Of a stretch of 64,000 bases of DNA, positions 22,605 through 34,390 are shown piece by piece. The stretch's first letter is position 1. Each line of letters opens with the position of its first letter. The notes under the pieces were generated by a model, which saw nothing but the letters and a program-made list of their open reading frames with translations, was not told the origin of the DNA and did not search any database. This DNA is from Voacanga thouarsii (taxonomy: Eukaryota > Streptophyta > Magnoliopsida > Gentianales > Apocynaceae): the NCBI GenBank assembly GCA_026120185.1, contig JANUWF010001179.1:4279001-4343000 (forward strand). Direction: 5' to 3'. Position numbers and translations under genes: made by a program.

Positions 22605-25406
22605 TGTAATACCCCACTACTTATGTAGCCCAAATGAGCTAGGGATGTCACCCCGTCCTTTTAGATCAGGGGTCTTTATAATGAAGGAAAAGAAAAAAAT
22701 AACCGGGTAAACTAAATATTAAACTTCAAAGTGAGAAATTGAATTTGCTATCGAAATAAATCCCAATACAAAGATACAAGGGTAAACCTTGCTAACCAAA
22801 GTAAAACCACTACAAAACATAAATAGAGTGATAGTAATGGAGTATTAAAACCTAATCTATTACAAAAAGGATCTTCTGCACTTGGTCTTGATAATTATAT
22901 GCTATCCTGAAAAATCATGGTTAGAAAAATTCGTGTAAAATTGTAAATAATCTCAGTAAGTCCGTAGTGTGAAAGTGACAGTTAAGAACTCAATATCATG
23001 ATGCATGAATATGTAATAATATGAACGGATGTAATCATAAGAAAATTTAGCATTTATCCCCCTCAAATTCTTTATCAAAATTTGGAGAGAAAATCACAAG
23101 TACGATTAAATATGATATGTAGATAAAAATTTTGTTGGGCAATTAATTCAAGTCAAATTCCTAGAACAAAAATTCATTTCGGCGAAAGTCTTGAACCCGT
23201 TATCATCAAGCCATATTGTGTATTAAGACTACATATCTACGATCCTGATTAAATATGACCACGACATGTTCAATGTCGAGAAGACATATTGGTCAGGGTG
23301 TACATCCCTCTCGAGAGGATACCCCACTATTCTTTTCATAAATAAATAGATCGGATGTCCCATGCTCGTCCTCTCGTTCCCTTTTGGATACCGTGTTGCT
23401 AGCTAAGGACTAGGCTCAATTGCTAAGACTATTACCCCGTTTGGAAAAAATAGTTTTCCGGAGATGGCCAATCAACCAGAATCATTTCTTATTCTAACAA
23501 AAGCTAGTTCTATAGTCTTACTCTTTGAGTACTCAAGTTTATAATAGAGCTGTTCAAGAAATTCCCATTCTGATATGGAATATACAATTTTATTTCCAAA
23601 ATATTGTTCTAGTCTTGAAAACCATATTTTGTTTGAAATTCAACCTAACCCGAAACCACAACCATACTTTTTCCCCAAAATATTTCCAAAATTGAAATCC
23701 CTACATCTGTTCTATCCAAATTTTTTCAAGGCGTCATAAAATTAAATCAGTTCATAAATTGTTTCAAAAGCGATATTGCTAGGAGCCAAAATGTCAATGC
23801 TATGATTTTTGCAATTATGTGTATGAAGGAAATTTGTAATTAGGTATAAACATTGATTCATGACTCCCAATCATAACATAATATTCATAAGGAAATTCTA
23901 AAAAATTGATCATACATAATTTCCATGTAAAAGTCGTAAGGTGAATAAGGATGAGACCAAGTACAACATAATGGATTATCCAAGAATATTCTCACTATAA
24001 ATAAAATGAAAATCATATCATGAGCTTATTCATGTCATAAAATGGTATCCATGATCATATGAATTTTCTATAGAGCTATTTTGCATAAAAGAGTCTTGAG
24101 ATGTAAGGACTTACCTTTTGTCTAAAGCTTAGAAAATTTAACTTCAAGACATTTTAGGTGCTTCCTCCTCCTGAGTCCAACTCTGAATCTTTTACACATA
24201 TAATATAGGAATTAATTTCCTAATTGAATTAATCTAACTAAAGCATTAAACAAGATCCTAAAATAATTAGGGGAATTACTTACATCTAAGTAGTTCCAAA
24301 ATGCTTAGTGATATAACTTATTTGATTCTAGTCTAGACACAAGGAATCCAAACAAGACATCCAATAATCCTCTAAAATATACATGAATAAAAAATTATAG
24401 GACTCCTTTACTTTCCATATAACATCCATAGTCAAACAAGGCCTTAATGGCTAAGTAAAATCCTAATCATGACGTAAACCTTAATTAGCCATGCACTTTA
24501 ATTAATTGATCAATAGAGCAGCATCTAAACCAACTTATTCTACCAATCACACCAAGAGTTCAAGTAGTTTTTCAAGAATTGAAAATCTCATCGTATAATG
24601 TTACAAGGGATCAATCTTCAAGAAATCATACTATAAAAGAAACTCATCAAACATTAATCAAATATTTTTCCACAATGCTAAACATCACACAATGATCACA
24701 TAAACTAAATTTTGTAGCAATTATAGTCATTTCTATACGTAAATTCATTTTTTTTTAAACTTTCAACACAAATTCTGCTTTTACTCTAAAACATGGGTAA
24801 AAAATCATTTACTTAAATAACTAAGAAAACCATTTTATTTTTAGTCAAAAACCTCCAGTTTAAAACCTCCCTATGTTAGGTGAATTTACATGTATTTACC
24901 TCCCCAAAATTCCCACAAAAAGGGACTCAAATAATTTTTACACAAAGTCTCAGGTAAACAGTAAACTGCCTTGTGCAATCAACTTCAAAAATTAATAACT
25001 CTCAAATTATAACGTATTTTTAAAATTAATTTTAACATGAAATTTGACCAAGATTTTTATCTTAGCATACAAGGCCAAAACCCTAATTAAAATAAAATTT
25101 GTGCAAGAGGGTGTTTTACAAAAAAGGAAAGTTATTGTTGTAATTTTATTGGAAATCTTATACACAAATTAATTTGACTAATTAATCTACTACACATAAT
25201 ACATATGTATATAGGTTGATCAATTAATTACATATAAATTACTTACCACAACCAAATAGAATAATTAACTTAAACTCTCACTTACCTTAAGAGCATTCAC
25301 ATAAATAGCACGTAAGATGGCCACAAATAATGCATTTAATTTATGAAGTAAACTCAAATGGCCACATAATTTAGCTTCCAAACCCTTAATTAAATGGGGT
25401 ATCACA
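22605..25406 (-). repeat. Gypsy-1 5' LTR, internally deleted (2,802 bp)
   Basis: It begins TGTGATACCCCATTTAATT on the minus strand at 25406 and ends GGGGTATTACA at 22605. It matches the 3' LTR block by block, but at about 25021 it jumps from the equivalent of 15416 to that of 16712, losing about 1,295 bp including the TATA box and leader. No gene lies within it. Confidence 0.85.
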
Positions 25407-27811
25407 AAAGCAACCTTTATTTAAAGTCGTGGTTTGATAATATTTTATAGTGAATATAATGTCCACGCTTGCAACCTAAGCAATGCCAACTCACAATGGC
25501 TGTTCAACATATGACTTGCAAACTAGAGCTTTATTTAGTAAAATAGCTATGCAAGGACTTGGTATTTCTCAAGTAGCTAAGCCAAAAATCTACAGTCTAC
25601 TTCCACTTCAAAATCCCCCCTTATCTAGAATCATATAACTTCAAAATCCCCCCTTATTTCATGATGACTTAAAACCCACATGATCATATTATATAAATAA
25701 ATCATTAAAAGCACTTAATCTAAACAAATCATCAAACTATATTCATGATCTTCTCATGACATGCTTATCATCACTAATCAATATTCATCTTATTTAAACC
25801 ACCAACTTTAATAGATCGGGTATGCAATGATCATATAATCATCAAAAGATGCCAAACTGAATCAAAAGGTCTCAACTTAGTTAATATGGCATAGATCTAG
25901 ATCCATCATGATAAAATATAATATTGTTGTAATTCATACATACCTAGATGAATATTTGCACTCTCATATGTCCATGCTCATTATGCCAAGATCCATAAAT
26001 AGATATTCTTATAACAACTAGCATAAGGACCAGGCTTTATAATACTACTAAAGATGGAAGTCTTAATTACTTCTTAGCAATGCAGATCCAAGGATAACAA
26101 AATGTTCCTCTCGGTGAACAACTTGAGCCCTCTTAGGAAGAAAGAAGTTGTTCTACCTAGATCTTTTGGGTTGTCCTTAAGTCAGAAGAAAAAGGGAAAA
26201 TTAGTCCTTTTAGTTGGCGCGGACTAGGAAGGGAAGATGGAAAGAATAGATAGGAAAAGAAAAGTTGAGATATATAAGAGAACTTAAGTTACCTTGGAAG
26301 AGTGTGTTTCAGTTTTTCTTGGTTTGTATGTATGCTGGTCGAAAGTTGGAATAGAAGTGTAATCTTTCCTGATTCGTGTGCTAGAGAAGTATAGAGGCTG
26401 ATTTAGTACTGGCCAAAAATGAGAAAAAAGGGGACATTGAGAACTTTATGTTTTCCTTAAAACAAATGGGAGCTGAGAGTGTTTTCCTTGGTGTTTTCAT
26501 GTATGTGTGTGAGTGAAATTGCCAAAAATCAGCCTTGTGAGTTTAGGAGTTTTGGTTCTCTTGGTGAGTGAATGATGGTGTGATATAGTTGGGTTAATCT
26601 TCAACTCTATCCAGAGAAAAGGTAGGTGCTTAAGGTTGTTTTGTTTTCTTGAGCAAGGGAGAAAAGAAATTTCTAGCTTATTTTAAACCTTGGTTGACCA
26701 AAATAATGAGGAGAAATGAGAGACGAGGGTGGCCAAAATCTGGTGAAGAAAAGAAAAGAAAAAAAGAAATTCTGATGTTGTTTAATCAAAAACTTGATTT
26801 GCTAGATTAAAAGGTGTAAACTATTTTGGATTGGTTTATCTATTTTTTGAAGTGTTTTAGTTAAGCTAAATCAACTCCCATGGTGGCAGCAATAAAGCTG
26901 GAATTTTCCAGGAAATTAAGCTAAAGGGAAATAAGATATAATGGAATAATTTTCCAAGAAATAAATTCTGCCTTTTTTTTTTTTTGAGGAATCTCACTAG
27001 GGTTTGGAAACCCTCAAGAGTGGCGGCCAAGAGCTTTGATAAAGCTGGAATTTGTTGATTGGAAATAAAATGAAAATATGGGAAATATATATATATATAT
27101 ATATTGATTTTGAAAAATAATAATATTTAAAATTTATCCTCTATAATATCTATATCCAAAGTATATCTGGAAGAGTTTAAAATCTCTTAAATCTCTCTTA
27201 AAACGTGGCGGCCAGCTTGTTCTAAAACTCACAAGTATTATATTTGAATAATTAAAAATATTTATATAGATAATCAATTTGAAATTCAGATAATAGAGAT
27301 TATTAAAATAAATAAGAGATAATATGGGAATAAAAGAAGTTTAAAAAAAAAAATCAAAAGCATTCCTATTGAGTTTAAAACTCCCAGAGTGTTGTGGCAT
27401 TCATAGGGATTCTTGGCCAAGCCATTTGGAGAGAGTAGGAAGAAAATAAAATAAGGGAAAAGAAAGAAAAAGATTTGCAAGAGTTAGGATTCGAACTTAA
27501 GTCACCAAGAGAAAATTTGCAAACCTTAAATACTAGACCACAATAACTCTTGTGTAAATATTTCCTTGTCAAATTCCATTACTCTCATCTAACACATCAC
27601 AATCCCTTCCATGAAATTCTACTCAACAAAACAAAAGCTCAACTAACTCAACCAGCACAGCTATAACTCAATAAATGACCTCATACATAAATAAGCATAA
27701 TAATCACATATCCTCATAAAATTCATTAAGTTATCATATGGACAAATATAATGCCATGCAATGCACACTTCTCTTATAAGAACTAAGGGTGCTTATAGGT
27801 GGGATATTACA
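25407..27811 (-). repeat. Gypsy-2 3' LTR, proximal part
   Basis: It continues the LTR after the gypsy-1 insertion. 25407-25570 matches 45680-45845 of the 5' LTR. It ends at 27811 with GGTGGGATATTACA (LTR start TGTAATATCCCACC on the minus strand), next to a strong polypurine tract. A small direct repeat, ACTTCAAAATCCCCCCTTAT, occurs at about 25605 and 25638, and a (TA)n run at 27085-27104. The minus-strand frames at 27286-27572 are low-complexity and not called. Confidence 0.8.
27085..27104. repeat. (AT)n microsatellite
   Basis: A short AT dinucleotide run inside the gypsy-2 LTR. Confidence 0.9.
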
Positions 27812-27830
27812 TTCTTTCCCCCTTAAAAGA
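27812..27830 (-). other. Gypsy-2 polypurine tract
   Basis: The minus strand reads TTTTAAGGGGGAAAGAA immediately before the LTR start TGTAATATCCC. This is the classic wording of Tekay/Del-type chromoviruses. Confidence 0.85.
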
Positions 27831-27839
27831 ATTTTGTTC

Positions 27840-29190
27840 CAAAATTCAGAATGTCATACCTCTAGAGCAAGTTGCCCAATCTTTAGTTTCCCATGTCACA
27901 TCCTGGGTGCCATGATATTTCCACAGAACCTTCACCATAGGTATTTGCTTATTTCACAAAGTCTTGACCCTCTGATCTAAAATCGTGATTTCAACATAAC
28001 TCGGATCTGGCTGTAATATCAACAACTCCTCGTTCAGGATATTTTTCGGGTCATGATTATATTTCTTCAACTATGACACATGGAAAACATCATGAGTTCC
28101 TGCTAGTCCATCTGGTAAATCCAATCGGTATGCCACAGGTCTTTCTGTCACCTGAAATGGCCCCAAATACATAGGATTCAACTTCCCTCTCTTAGGGTGC
28201 TTTAAAATCTCTCTGCTAGGCGTTATCTTCAAAAAGGTTTGATTTCCCACCTAAAACTCTAATTCTCTTTTTCTATTATCTGCATAACATTTCTATTGGC
28301 TTTGAGCTACCTTAAGCCTTTTCATTATTATTCTCACCTTATCTTCCATTTCTTAAATATTTATTTCGCCAAACTCGTTGATTTGACCATTCTCTATCCA
28401 ACCCCTTTATAATGTCACTTGAGATTTCCGCCCCTACAATGCCTCTTAAGGAGCCATACCAATTGATGCTTGATGGCTATTGTTGTATGCCAATTCAGCA
28501 CAAAGTAGGCTATCAATCCACTTATCACCAAAGTCCAACACACAACCCTAAGCATATCCTCTAATATCTGTATAACTCTTTCAGATTGTCCATTGGTTTG
28601 CGGATGAGCAAAAGTGCTAGTTTCAGAGTCGTTCCCATTGACTCTGAAAACTTGGTCCAAAATCTCGAAGTGAATCTGGGATCCCTACCGGACATAATAC
28701 TCAATAGTACCCCATGTAGTTTAATAATTTTTTGCATATAGGTTTTAGTTAGTTTCTCCATCGAATCCTTAGCGTTTACTGGTATGAAGTGTGCAGTCTT
28801 GGTCAACTTGTCAACCGCTACCTAAATGGTATCTTTCAAAGTCTTTAATATAGGTAGTCCAGTAACAAAGTCCATAGTCATTTCCTGCCACTTCTATTCA
28901 GGGATCAGTAATAGCTATAGTAACCCAATAGCTTTCTTATACTCCACTTTTACTTTCTAACAGGCCAGATAGGTCAAGACATATTACGCTACATCCATCT
29001 TCATCCTAGGCCACCAATATTCCTTCTTTAAGTCTTGATGCATTTTCACCTTTCCAGGGTGACTAGCATACTTGCTTTTGTGTGACTCATCTAATATCTT
29101 CTTCTTAAGTACCTAATCATCTAGTACGCATATCTGGTCTCGAAAATATAGTAGCTTACATCGTTGATTCAAAATTCTTCACCTCCTATC
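27840..29190 (-). pseudogene. Gypsy-2 integrase and chromodomain-like tail
   Basis: Integrase core pieces overlap in two frames at 28415-28660 and 28561-28806. The second reads MTKTAHFIPVNAKDSMEKLT and then [20 protein letters not shown]. The expected SDRD is SGRD, so a catalytic aspartate is glycine. The first keeps FAHPQTNGQSERVIQILEDM with the catalytic glutamate, but one needs a frameshift to pass between them. Further downstream come the C-terminal domain (near 28240) and the chromodomain-like words QIPMVKVLWKYHG and DVTWETKDW (about 27870-27960). Stops are frequent. The lineage is the same as gypsy-1. Confidence 0.8.
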
Positions 29191-29199
29191 TTGACTTCT

Positions 29200-29770
29200 T
29201 TTGCCTTAAAGTTTTGAAATTCTAAATTATTCCCCTGTATCTCCCCGTTCTCTTGTTTCAACTCAGGTTCTAACTTTAAATTACATAAGCAGATCTTCCT
29301 TTCTTTCACCTTTACCTCACACACTAGTAGTTCCTACACCGTCTGAACTTCCTACATCCTAGTAGTAGCCATTTTCACCTTTCGACTCAGTGCGTCGGCT
29401 ACCACATTAGTTTCTCCTGGGTAATAATTAATAGAAAACTTGTATTTTTCCAAAAATTCCATCTACCTACGCTGTCTTAGGTTCATATTCTTCTAAGTGA
29501 AGATATACTTCAAATTCTTGTAATTCATGAAATCCTCGTATTATGCTCCATATAAATAATGTAGCCATTTTTTCAGGACAAACACTATCGCAGCCAACTC
29601 CAGGTCATTCGTCGGATAGTTAACTTCATGAGGCTTCAATTTCCAAAAGCATAAGCTATAACCTTCTTTTCTTGCATCAACACTGACCCCTAATCCTTCC
29701 TTGGATTCATTTGTGTATAGAACATATAGTGTACCCTCCTCTGGTAGACTGAACACTAGCGCAATCATTA
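29200..29770 (-). pseudogene. Gypsy-2 RNase H
   Basis: The piece 29541-29768 reads [20 protein letters not shown] and continues with [20 protein letters not shown] and [10 protein letters not shown]. This is the conserved body of the gypsy RNase H domain; the usual Y-T-D-A-S start is Y-T-N-E-S, a changed acidic residue. The end of the domain, near 29390-29440, is broken by stops. Confidence 0.8.
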
Positions 29771-29779
29771 ATCTTCTTT

Positions 29780-30640
29780 TGAGCTCTTAGAAACTCTTTT
29801 CACATTTATCACTCTAGACATACGACATATCCTTCCTCAGCAATCATGTTATCAGTGTGACCAGTGTAGAGAAGTTCTTGATAAACCGATGGTAGTACCT
29901 AGCTAATCCAAAGAAACTCCAAATTTTTGTTATGTTCTTGCTTGTTTCTAATTTGAGACAGCTTCAACTTGTGCTGGATACACTTTAATATTATCTTTAG
30001 ACACTACATGCCCAAGAAATGACACTGTGTCTAACCAAAATACATATTTGCTAAATTTAGCAAAGAGTTTGTGCTCCCTTAACTTCTCTAGTACCCAACT
30101 CAAATGCTCAGCATGCTCCTCTGGACTTCTAGAGTAGACAAGCATATCATCAATAAATACTATTATGAACTTATCCAGGAACGATTGATAGACTCCATGT
30201 ATCAGATCTATGAATATGGCAGGTGCATTAGTTACTTCAAATTGCATCACTACAAACTTGTAATGGCCATACTTTATGTTGAAAGCAGTCTTGGGTATGT
30301 CCTTCTTCTTAATCCGTACCTGGTAGTAACCTTGTTAGAGATCTAAATTGGAATAACAGCAGGAACCTTGTAACTGATTGAAATAACTCATCAATAAAAG
30401 GTTAGGGGTACTTATTCTTAATCGTGAGATTATTCAAGCCACTATAATTTATGCACAACCTCAATGTTCTATCCTTTTTCTTTACAAACAACACAAGCGT
30501 TCCTCAAGGTGAAGTACTTGGCCTTATATATCCTTATCTTGGTAGCTTCTTTAACTATTCCTTCAATTCCGTCAATTCTGCAGGCACCATTCGGTAAAGA
30601 GTCCTCGATGTGGGCTTAACTCCAGGAATTAAATCTATAG
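29780..30640 (-). pseudogene. Gypsy-2 reverse transcriptase with intact FIDD
   Basis: The piece 29948-30250 opens MMQFEVTNAPAIFIDLIHGV and contains KFIIVFIDDMLVYSRSPEEH, so the catalytic pair of aspartates is kept, unlike in gypsy-1. It continues LREHKLFAKFSKYVFWLDTV to VSFLGHVVSKDNIKV. Upstream fingers and palm words remain near 30430-30500 in another frame. Stops surround the piece, so the enzyme is not produced whole. The plus-strand frame 30104-30346 is a shadow. Confidence 0.85.
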
Positions 30641-31270
30641 TGAACTCAACTTCTCATGGGGGTGGAAGGGAAGGGAGCCCAGCAGGAAAAACATCTGTGA
30701 AGTCTTTTACCACGTCTATACTCTCTAGGGTACACTGATCCTTAGGCTTATTAATTAAATAAACTAAATATCCTACGAAACCTTTTTTTTTAGTAACTTC
30801 TATGCCTTCACCCCAGCTATTAGGAATTTTAATTCTTTCATGTTTTCCATTAAACTCTAATACATCACATCCTGCTCTAACAAATTGCACTAATTTTACC
30901 TTACAATCTACCCGTGCTTTATATTTTGCCAACCAATCCATGCCTAGAATTATGTCATAGTCATCGATAGGCAAGATTATCAGATCCACCTTCAAAATCT
31001 CCTTTTCGACCACAATTTTGCACCCATGCACCACTCTACTCATGTCTCTCTGCCTTTCCAAGGGAGTACTCACTAGCATCGTATAAGGTAATTCCTTCTC
31101 ATCCTAACCCAAAATATATGCACACGTCTCATTCATATACAAGTGGGTAGATTTGGGTACCACTGCTGTATCGGCTCCAACTTCCTCTCGGTTTAAAGCA
31201 AATACTTTGGCCTTCACTTGAGATTTTGCTCCTCCACTTCCTGTGGCTCTAGTGGCATTTCCCTGGTTCG
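30641..31270 (-). pseudogene. Gypsy-2 protease and linker
   Basis: The longest piece, 30654-31079, contains LIILPIDDYDIILGMDWLAK, the conserved C-terminal block of the gypsy protease. It continues YKARVDCKVKLVQFVRAGCD and DVVKDFTDVFPAGLPSLPPP, the linker before reverse transcriptase. The N-terminal active site (about 31130-31190) is in broken frames: the minus strand there reads approximately AVVPKSTHLYMNE, so the D-S-G triad has been lost. Confidence 0.75.
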
Positions 31271-32330
31271 TACCAGTAGTTTAAGTTGGACCTCCTAATC
31301 TAATCCTTAATGGTTTGGGACAATTATTCCTTAGGTATGTAGTATCTCCATAGTTGAAACACCTACTAACCACATATTTGGACCAACGGTCCTTTCCCAC
31401 TTGCCCTCACTTCCCATAGTGGCGACATGTAGGTAGGTTTGGGAAAGAGCTTACTGGCCAGTTTTGGCTTGCTTCCCCTTGTTTCCTCATTGCGGATTGG
31501 CAGGTCGCTTGTTAATCGGTTGTCTAGGTGGTTGTCGTGCCTATGAGTGTGGCCTAAATATCATTCTCTATTGATCCTCATTTTCGGTCCTCGTCGCAGC
31601 ATCCACAGCTGCTGTATAAGTCACTAGAGGGGTAGGAGCTAATGCAGGCCTTAGGTCCTGTCGAAGTCCTCCCACAAACTATAGTGTTCATTTCTGCTCC
31701 GTGTCAACTAAACACTTGTAGTACTTAGACAATTGGGTGAAACATGCATTGTACTGGGCCACTATCATACCACCTTGTTTCAAACCTTAGAACTTGTCTT
31801 CTTACTTCTCTATTACCCATTGCGGTATGTACTCAACTCTGAAGGCTTCGATAAAGTTGTTCCACGTCCATTCCCGATCTATTTTCTTCTATTCTTCTTA
31901 GATGTTTTGCCACCAAGCTCAGACTAGTCCCCTTAGCCAGAATGCTGTAAATTTCACCATCCTCTCCTCCAAATACTGCACAGTGGAGAATATATCCTCC
32001 ATCTGTTCCGTCAATTGTTTAGCGTTTTTATCTTGCTCGACTTCTCTAAAAAATATAAGAGATTGGAACTTCAAGAATCGTTCCAAAGCCCCATCTTCTC
32101 TCTTAGATGTATTTTTCTCAACCCTCTCTATCAGGGTATGGAGAATTTCTGACATCTTATGAAAAACCTGGCTAAAAGTCACTTTCGTGGGTCCTTCTAG
32201 TGCCACTTCCTATTCCTACTAATATCTACCCTTCTTATCCAGCATAGAATATTGCATTTATCTATAGTCTGGGGTCATTAACTCACTTTCACAATTCGAC
32301 TACGGATTGCGATTCTTTGTCATGGTGCTA
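31271..32330 (-). pseudogene. Gypsy-2 gag
   Basis: The piece 31919-32206 (MALEGPTKVTFSQVFHKMSE...) matches the N-terminal to central gag region, with ERFLKFQS and YLEERMVKFTAFWLRG corresponding to the gypsy-1 core. A zinc knuckle remnant, RCFNYGDTTYLRNNCPK, lies near 31315-31365; again a cysteine is replaced by tyrosine. A second cysteine-rich word precedes it. Stops and frame changes run through the region. The plus-strand frames at 31733-32162 are shadows. Confidence 0.7.
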
Positions 32331-32640
32331 TCTTTAAATAGCATTACGTAAAACTCATTAGTCGTTAACTCTAAACGTATGCACATGCATGTAGTCATAT
32401 AAAGCAAAAGTACACCATATAACCTTACACTCACTTTTTATACAAGGAAAAATAATTTTTTTGGAAAAAAAGAAATCCTCAAAAGTTTTATTTCCATTGG
32501 ATCATGCTTTTACAAATGAAAGCAGATATCACAGACGATATCTCGATAGGAATCAAATACTCATAAGTAAAAAAGAAAATAAGGCAATAAACAAATTTCC
32601 TAATCATTAAATTACATAACAAATTTACTAAGTCTTCTTG
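32331..32640. other. Gypsy-2 leader between gag and acidic ORF
   Basis: AT-rich, non-coding; nothing recognised. Confidence 0.4.
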
Positions 32641-33750
32641 CAGCTCTAGTCGTCACTCGAGTAGTCGGAAACAGGTTCTTTAAGTCATCATTCTCTATTC
32701 TTTCAAAAGTCTAACCCCAGTCCAAATGTAAGTGTACTACTATTGTTTCCACTCCTCTTAGGACTCTCCTCCACCTTTCCTTTTCCCTTGTCTTTTGCCC
32801 TTAAAACTGACTCCCTAAATGCCCTCATATCCGGGGTACGTCCATCCCTCTGATTGGGTTCCTTATCATTGGACTCCTTATAGTCAACTCCAAAAAGGGT
32901 ACTGTCAAACTCTTCTATCAGTGGAGTCCGAAGAGGCACAATCGTCTCATTCGCTTCCTCATCAGACTCATTCATCCCCTCTTCCCTCCCTACTATCAGT
33001 TTCATTCATCTCTTCTCCTCTCTCGTCGCCAGTATCACTCAGTTCCTCACATTTTTCACCATTAGCATCACTCATCTCCTCTCCTCCCTTACCACCTAAG
33101 TCAAGATTAAAAGACTCCTCCTCAACCATGCTATCAGAGACTAAATCAACCACTGGTATAGGAGGGTCATCCGGGGTACGTCCATCCCTCTGACTGGGTT
33201 CCTTATCATTGGACTCCTTATAGTCAACTCAGAAAAGGGTACTATCAAACTCTTCTATCAGTGGAGTCCGAAGAGGCACAACCGTCTCCTCCGCTTCCTC
33301 ATCAGACTTATTCATCCCCTCTTCCCCCCTACTATCAATTTCATCCATCTCTTCTCCTCTCTCGTCGTAAGTATCACTCAGTTCCTCACCTTCCTCACCA
33401 TTAGCATCACTCATCTCCTCTCCTCCCTTACCACCTAAGTCAAGATTAGGAGACTCCTCCTCAGCCATGCTATCAGAGACTAAATCAACCACTGGTATAG
33501 GAGGGTCTTCCGCCTGCCTATCCTCAACACCTCCCTCCTATTTGGGTAACTCTGGCTCAGCAACCTCAACCTCAATCTTCTCTTCCTTACTATCCTCACG
33601 CAAAGTATGGTTAAAGACCTCAACCTCTATCTCACCGTCATTGCTCTCCATCTTAAACTAAATCGATCGAGGTTCCACCTCTACATTAGAAGAAGGTGGG
33701 CAACTAGTAGAACTGGAACGGGTGCCCTACCATATATGGGAGCCAGTCTC
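32641..33750 (-). pseudogene. Acidic leader ORF of gypsy-2, internally duplicated
   Basis: Between the primer site (33866-33878) and gag lies a strongly acidic reading region in three pieces: 33229-33492, 32968-33153 and 32703-33005. It reads, for example, MVDLVSDSMAEEESPNLDLG followed by repeated GEE/DE-rich words, ending with TVVPLRTPLIEEFDSTLF. A 339/340-bp tandem duplication (32830-33509) repeats the whole block. A TGA interrupts the frame at the end of the first copy in the reading direction. A one-base difference (near 33302 against its partner near 32980) splits the second copy. The last piece ends in a basic and serine-rich tail. There is no known domain. It occupies the same position as the gypsy-1 acidic frame (22061-22423). 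The plus-strand frame 32819-33193 is a shadow. Confidence 0.55.
32830..33509 (-). repeat. 339/340-bp tandem duplication in the acidic ORF
   Basis: CCGGGGTACGTCCATCCCTC occurs at 32831 and 33171, and the end landmark GGTATAGGAGGGTC at about 33155 and 33494. Everything between is repeated with few differences. The spacing is 340 at one end and 339 at the other, because of a one-base difference in a C/T run. The ancestral unit was probably 339 bp, or 113 codons in frame. Confidence 0.92.
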
Positions 33751-33865
33751 CGGTAACAGCAGCGAATTTTCTAACCATTCTATAAATTGAACACATAGAA
33801 GTCAGAACTAGATCTCAATACCTAGTGTATAAATACTAGACAATAGAATCACTTGCCTAAACTTA

Positions 33866-33878
33866 GGCTCTGATACCA
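33866..33878 (-). other. Gypsy-2 primer binding site (initiator methionine tRNA)
   Basis: The minus strand reads TGGTATCAGAGCC, an exact match to the usual site, two bases from the 5' LTR end at 33881. Confidence 0.9.
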
Positions 33879-33880
33879 CT

Positions 33881-33923
33881 TGTAATGACCCACTGCCTAC
33901 GTACCCTAAAAGGCGGGGCTGTT
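33881..33923 (-). repeat. Gypsy-2 5' LTR, terminal 43 bp
   Basis: It starts TGTAATGACCCACTGCC on the plus strand, parallel to the gypsy-1 LTR end TGTAATACCCCACTACT. The copia-2 insertion follows at 33924, preceded by the target duplication CTGTT. Confidence 0.8.
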
Positions 33924-34337
33924 TGTTAGAAATTCTTGTCATGCAAATACAGTTGCACAGCAGAAGAAAACCAAGAATTCCCCACCGAAGATCTCGTTTA
34001 TGCGTAAAAGGAATTGAAACGGTTAAGAAAAATACCTTATGTGAGACCTCTGTAAAACAAGAGTTTTTCTTCTCTATTTGTGGTGCGATATAGAAATCTT
34101 CAAGAATGTCTTCTCCTTTGTTCTGTCCAAGTCACTAAATCTCAAGGTTAGAGATTTCTCTAACAGAAATCCACACAAGAATCATGCTCAATAACATGCT
34201 GGGATTTTGTGCTAGCAAAATCACTTGGTGGCTAGGGTATTTTTTTTTGTTCAGATGAAAATGTTGTATAGAAAAGGACTTTTCGTTTTCTGAAAAAACT
34301 TTCTGTGTCATTTCTAAAAATCATAATCCCGGACTCC

Positions 34338-34390
<53 letters not shown>

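Larger units (their letters stand above)
13017..25406 (-). mobile_element. Gypsy-1: Tekay/Del-type element nested in the gypsy-2 LTR
   Basis: The element is 12,390 bp and bounded by matching LTRs at 13017-17095 (3') and 22605-25406 (5'), each TG...CA on the minus strand. The primer site is at 22591-22602. The target duplication is AAAAG on the right (25407-25411) and AAAAC on the left (13012-13016). The uninterrupted site is preserved in the other gypsy-2 LTR at 45671-45688 (GAAACAGAAAAAGCAACC). Order on the minus strand: primer site, acidic leader frame, gag, protease, reverse transcriptase, RNase H, integrase, chromodomain-like tail, polypurine tract. By eye the LTRs differ at something like one base in seven over their first 230 bp, so the insertion is old. 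All coding blocks are broken. Confidence 0.85.

Noticed and set aside
32819..33193. 124-residue plus-strand frame rich in serine and proline
   Set aside because: Complement of the duplicated acidic ORF.
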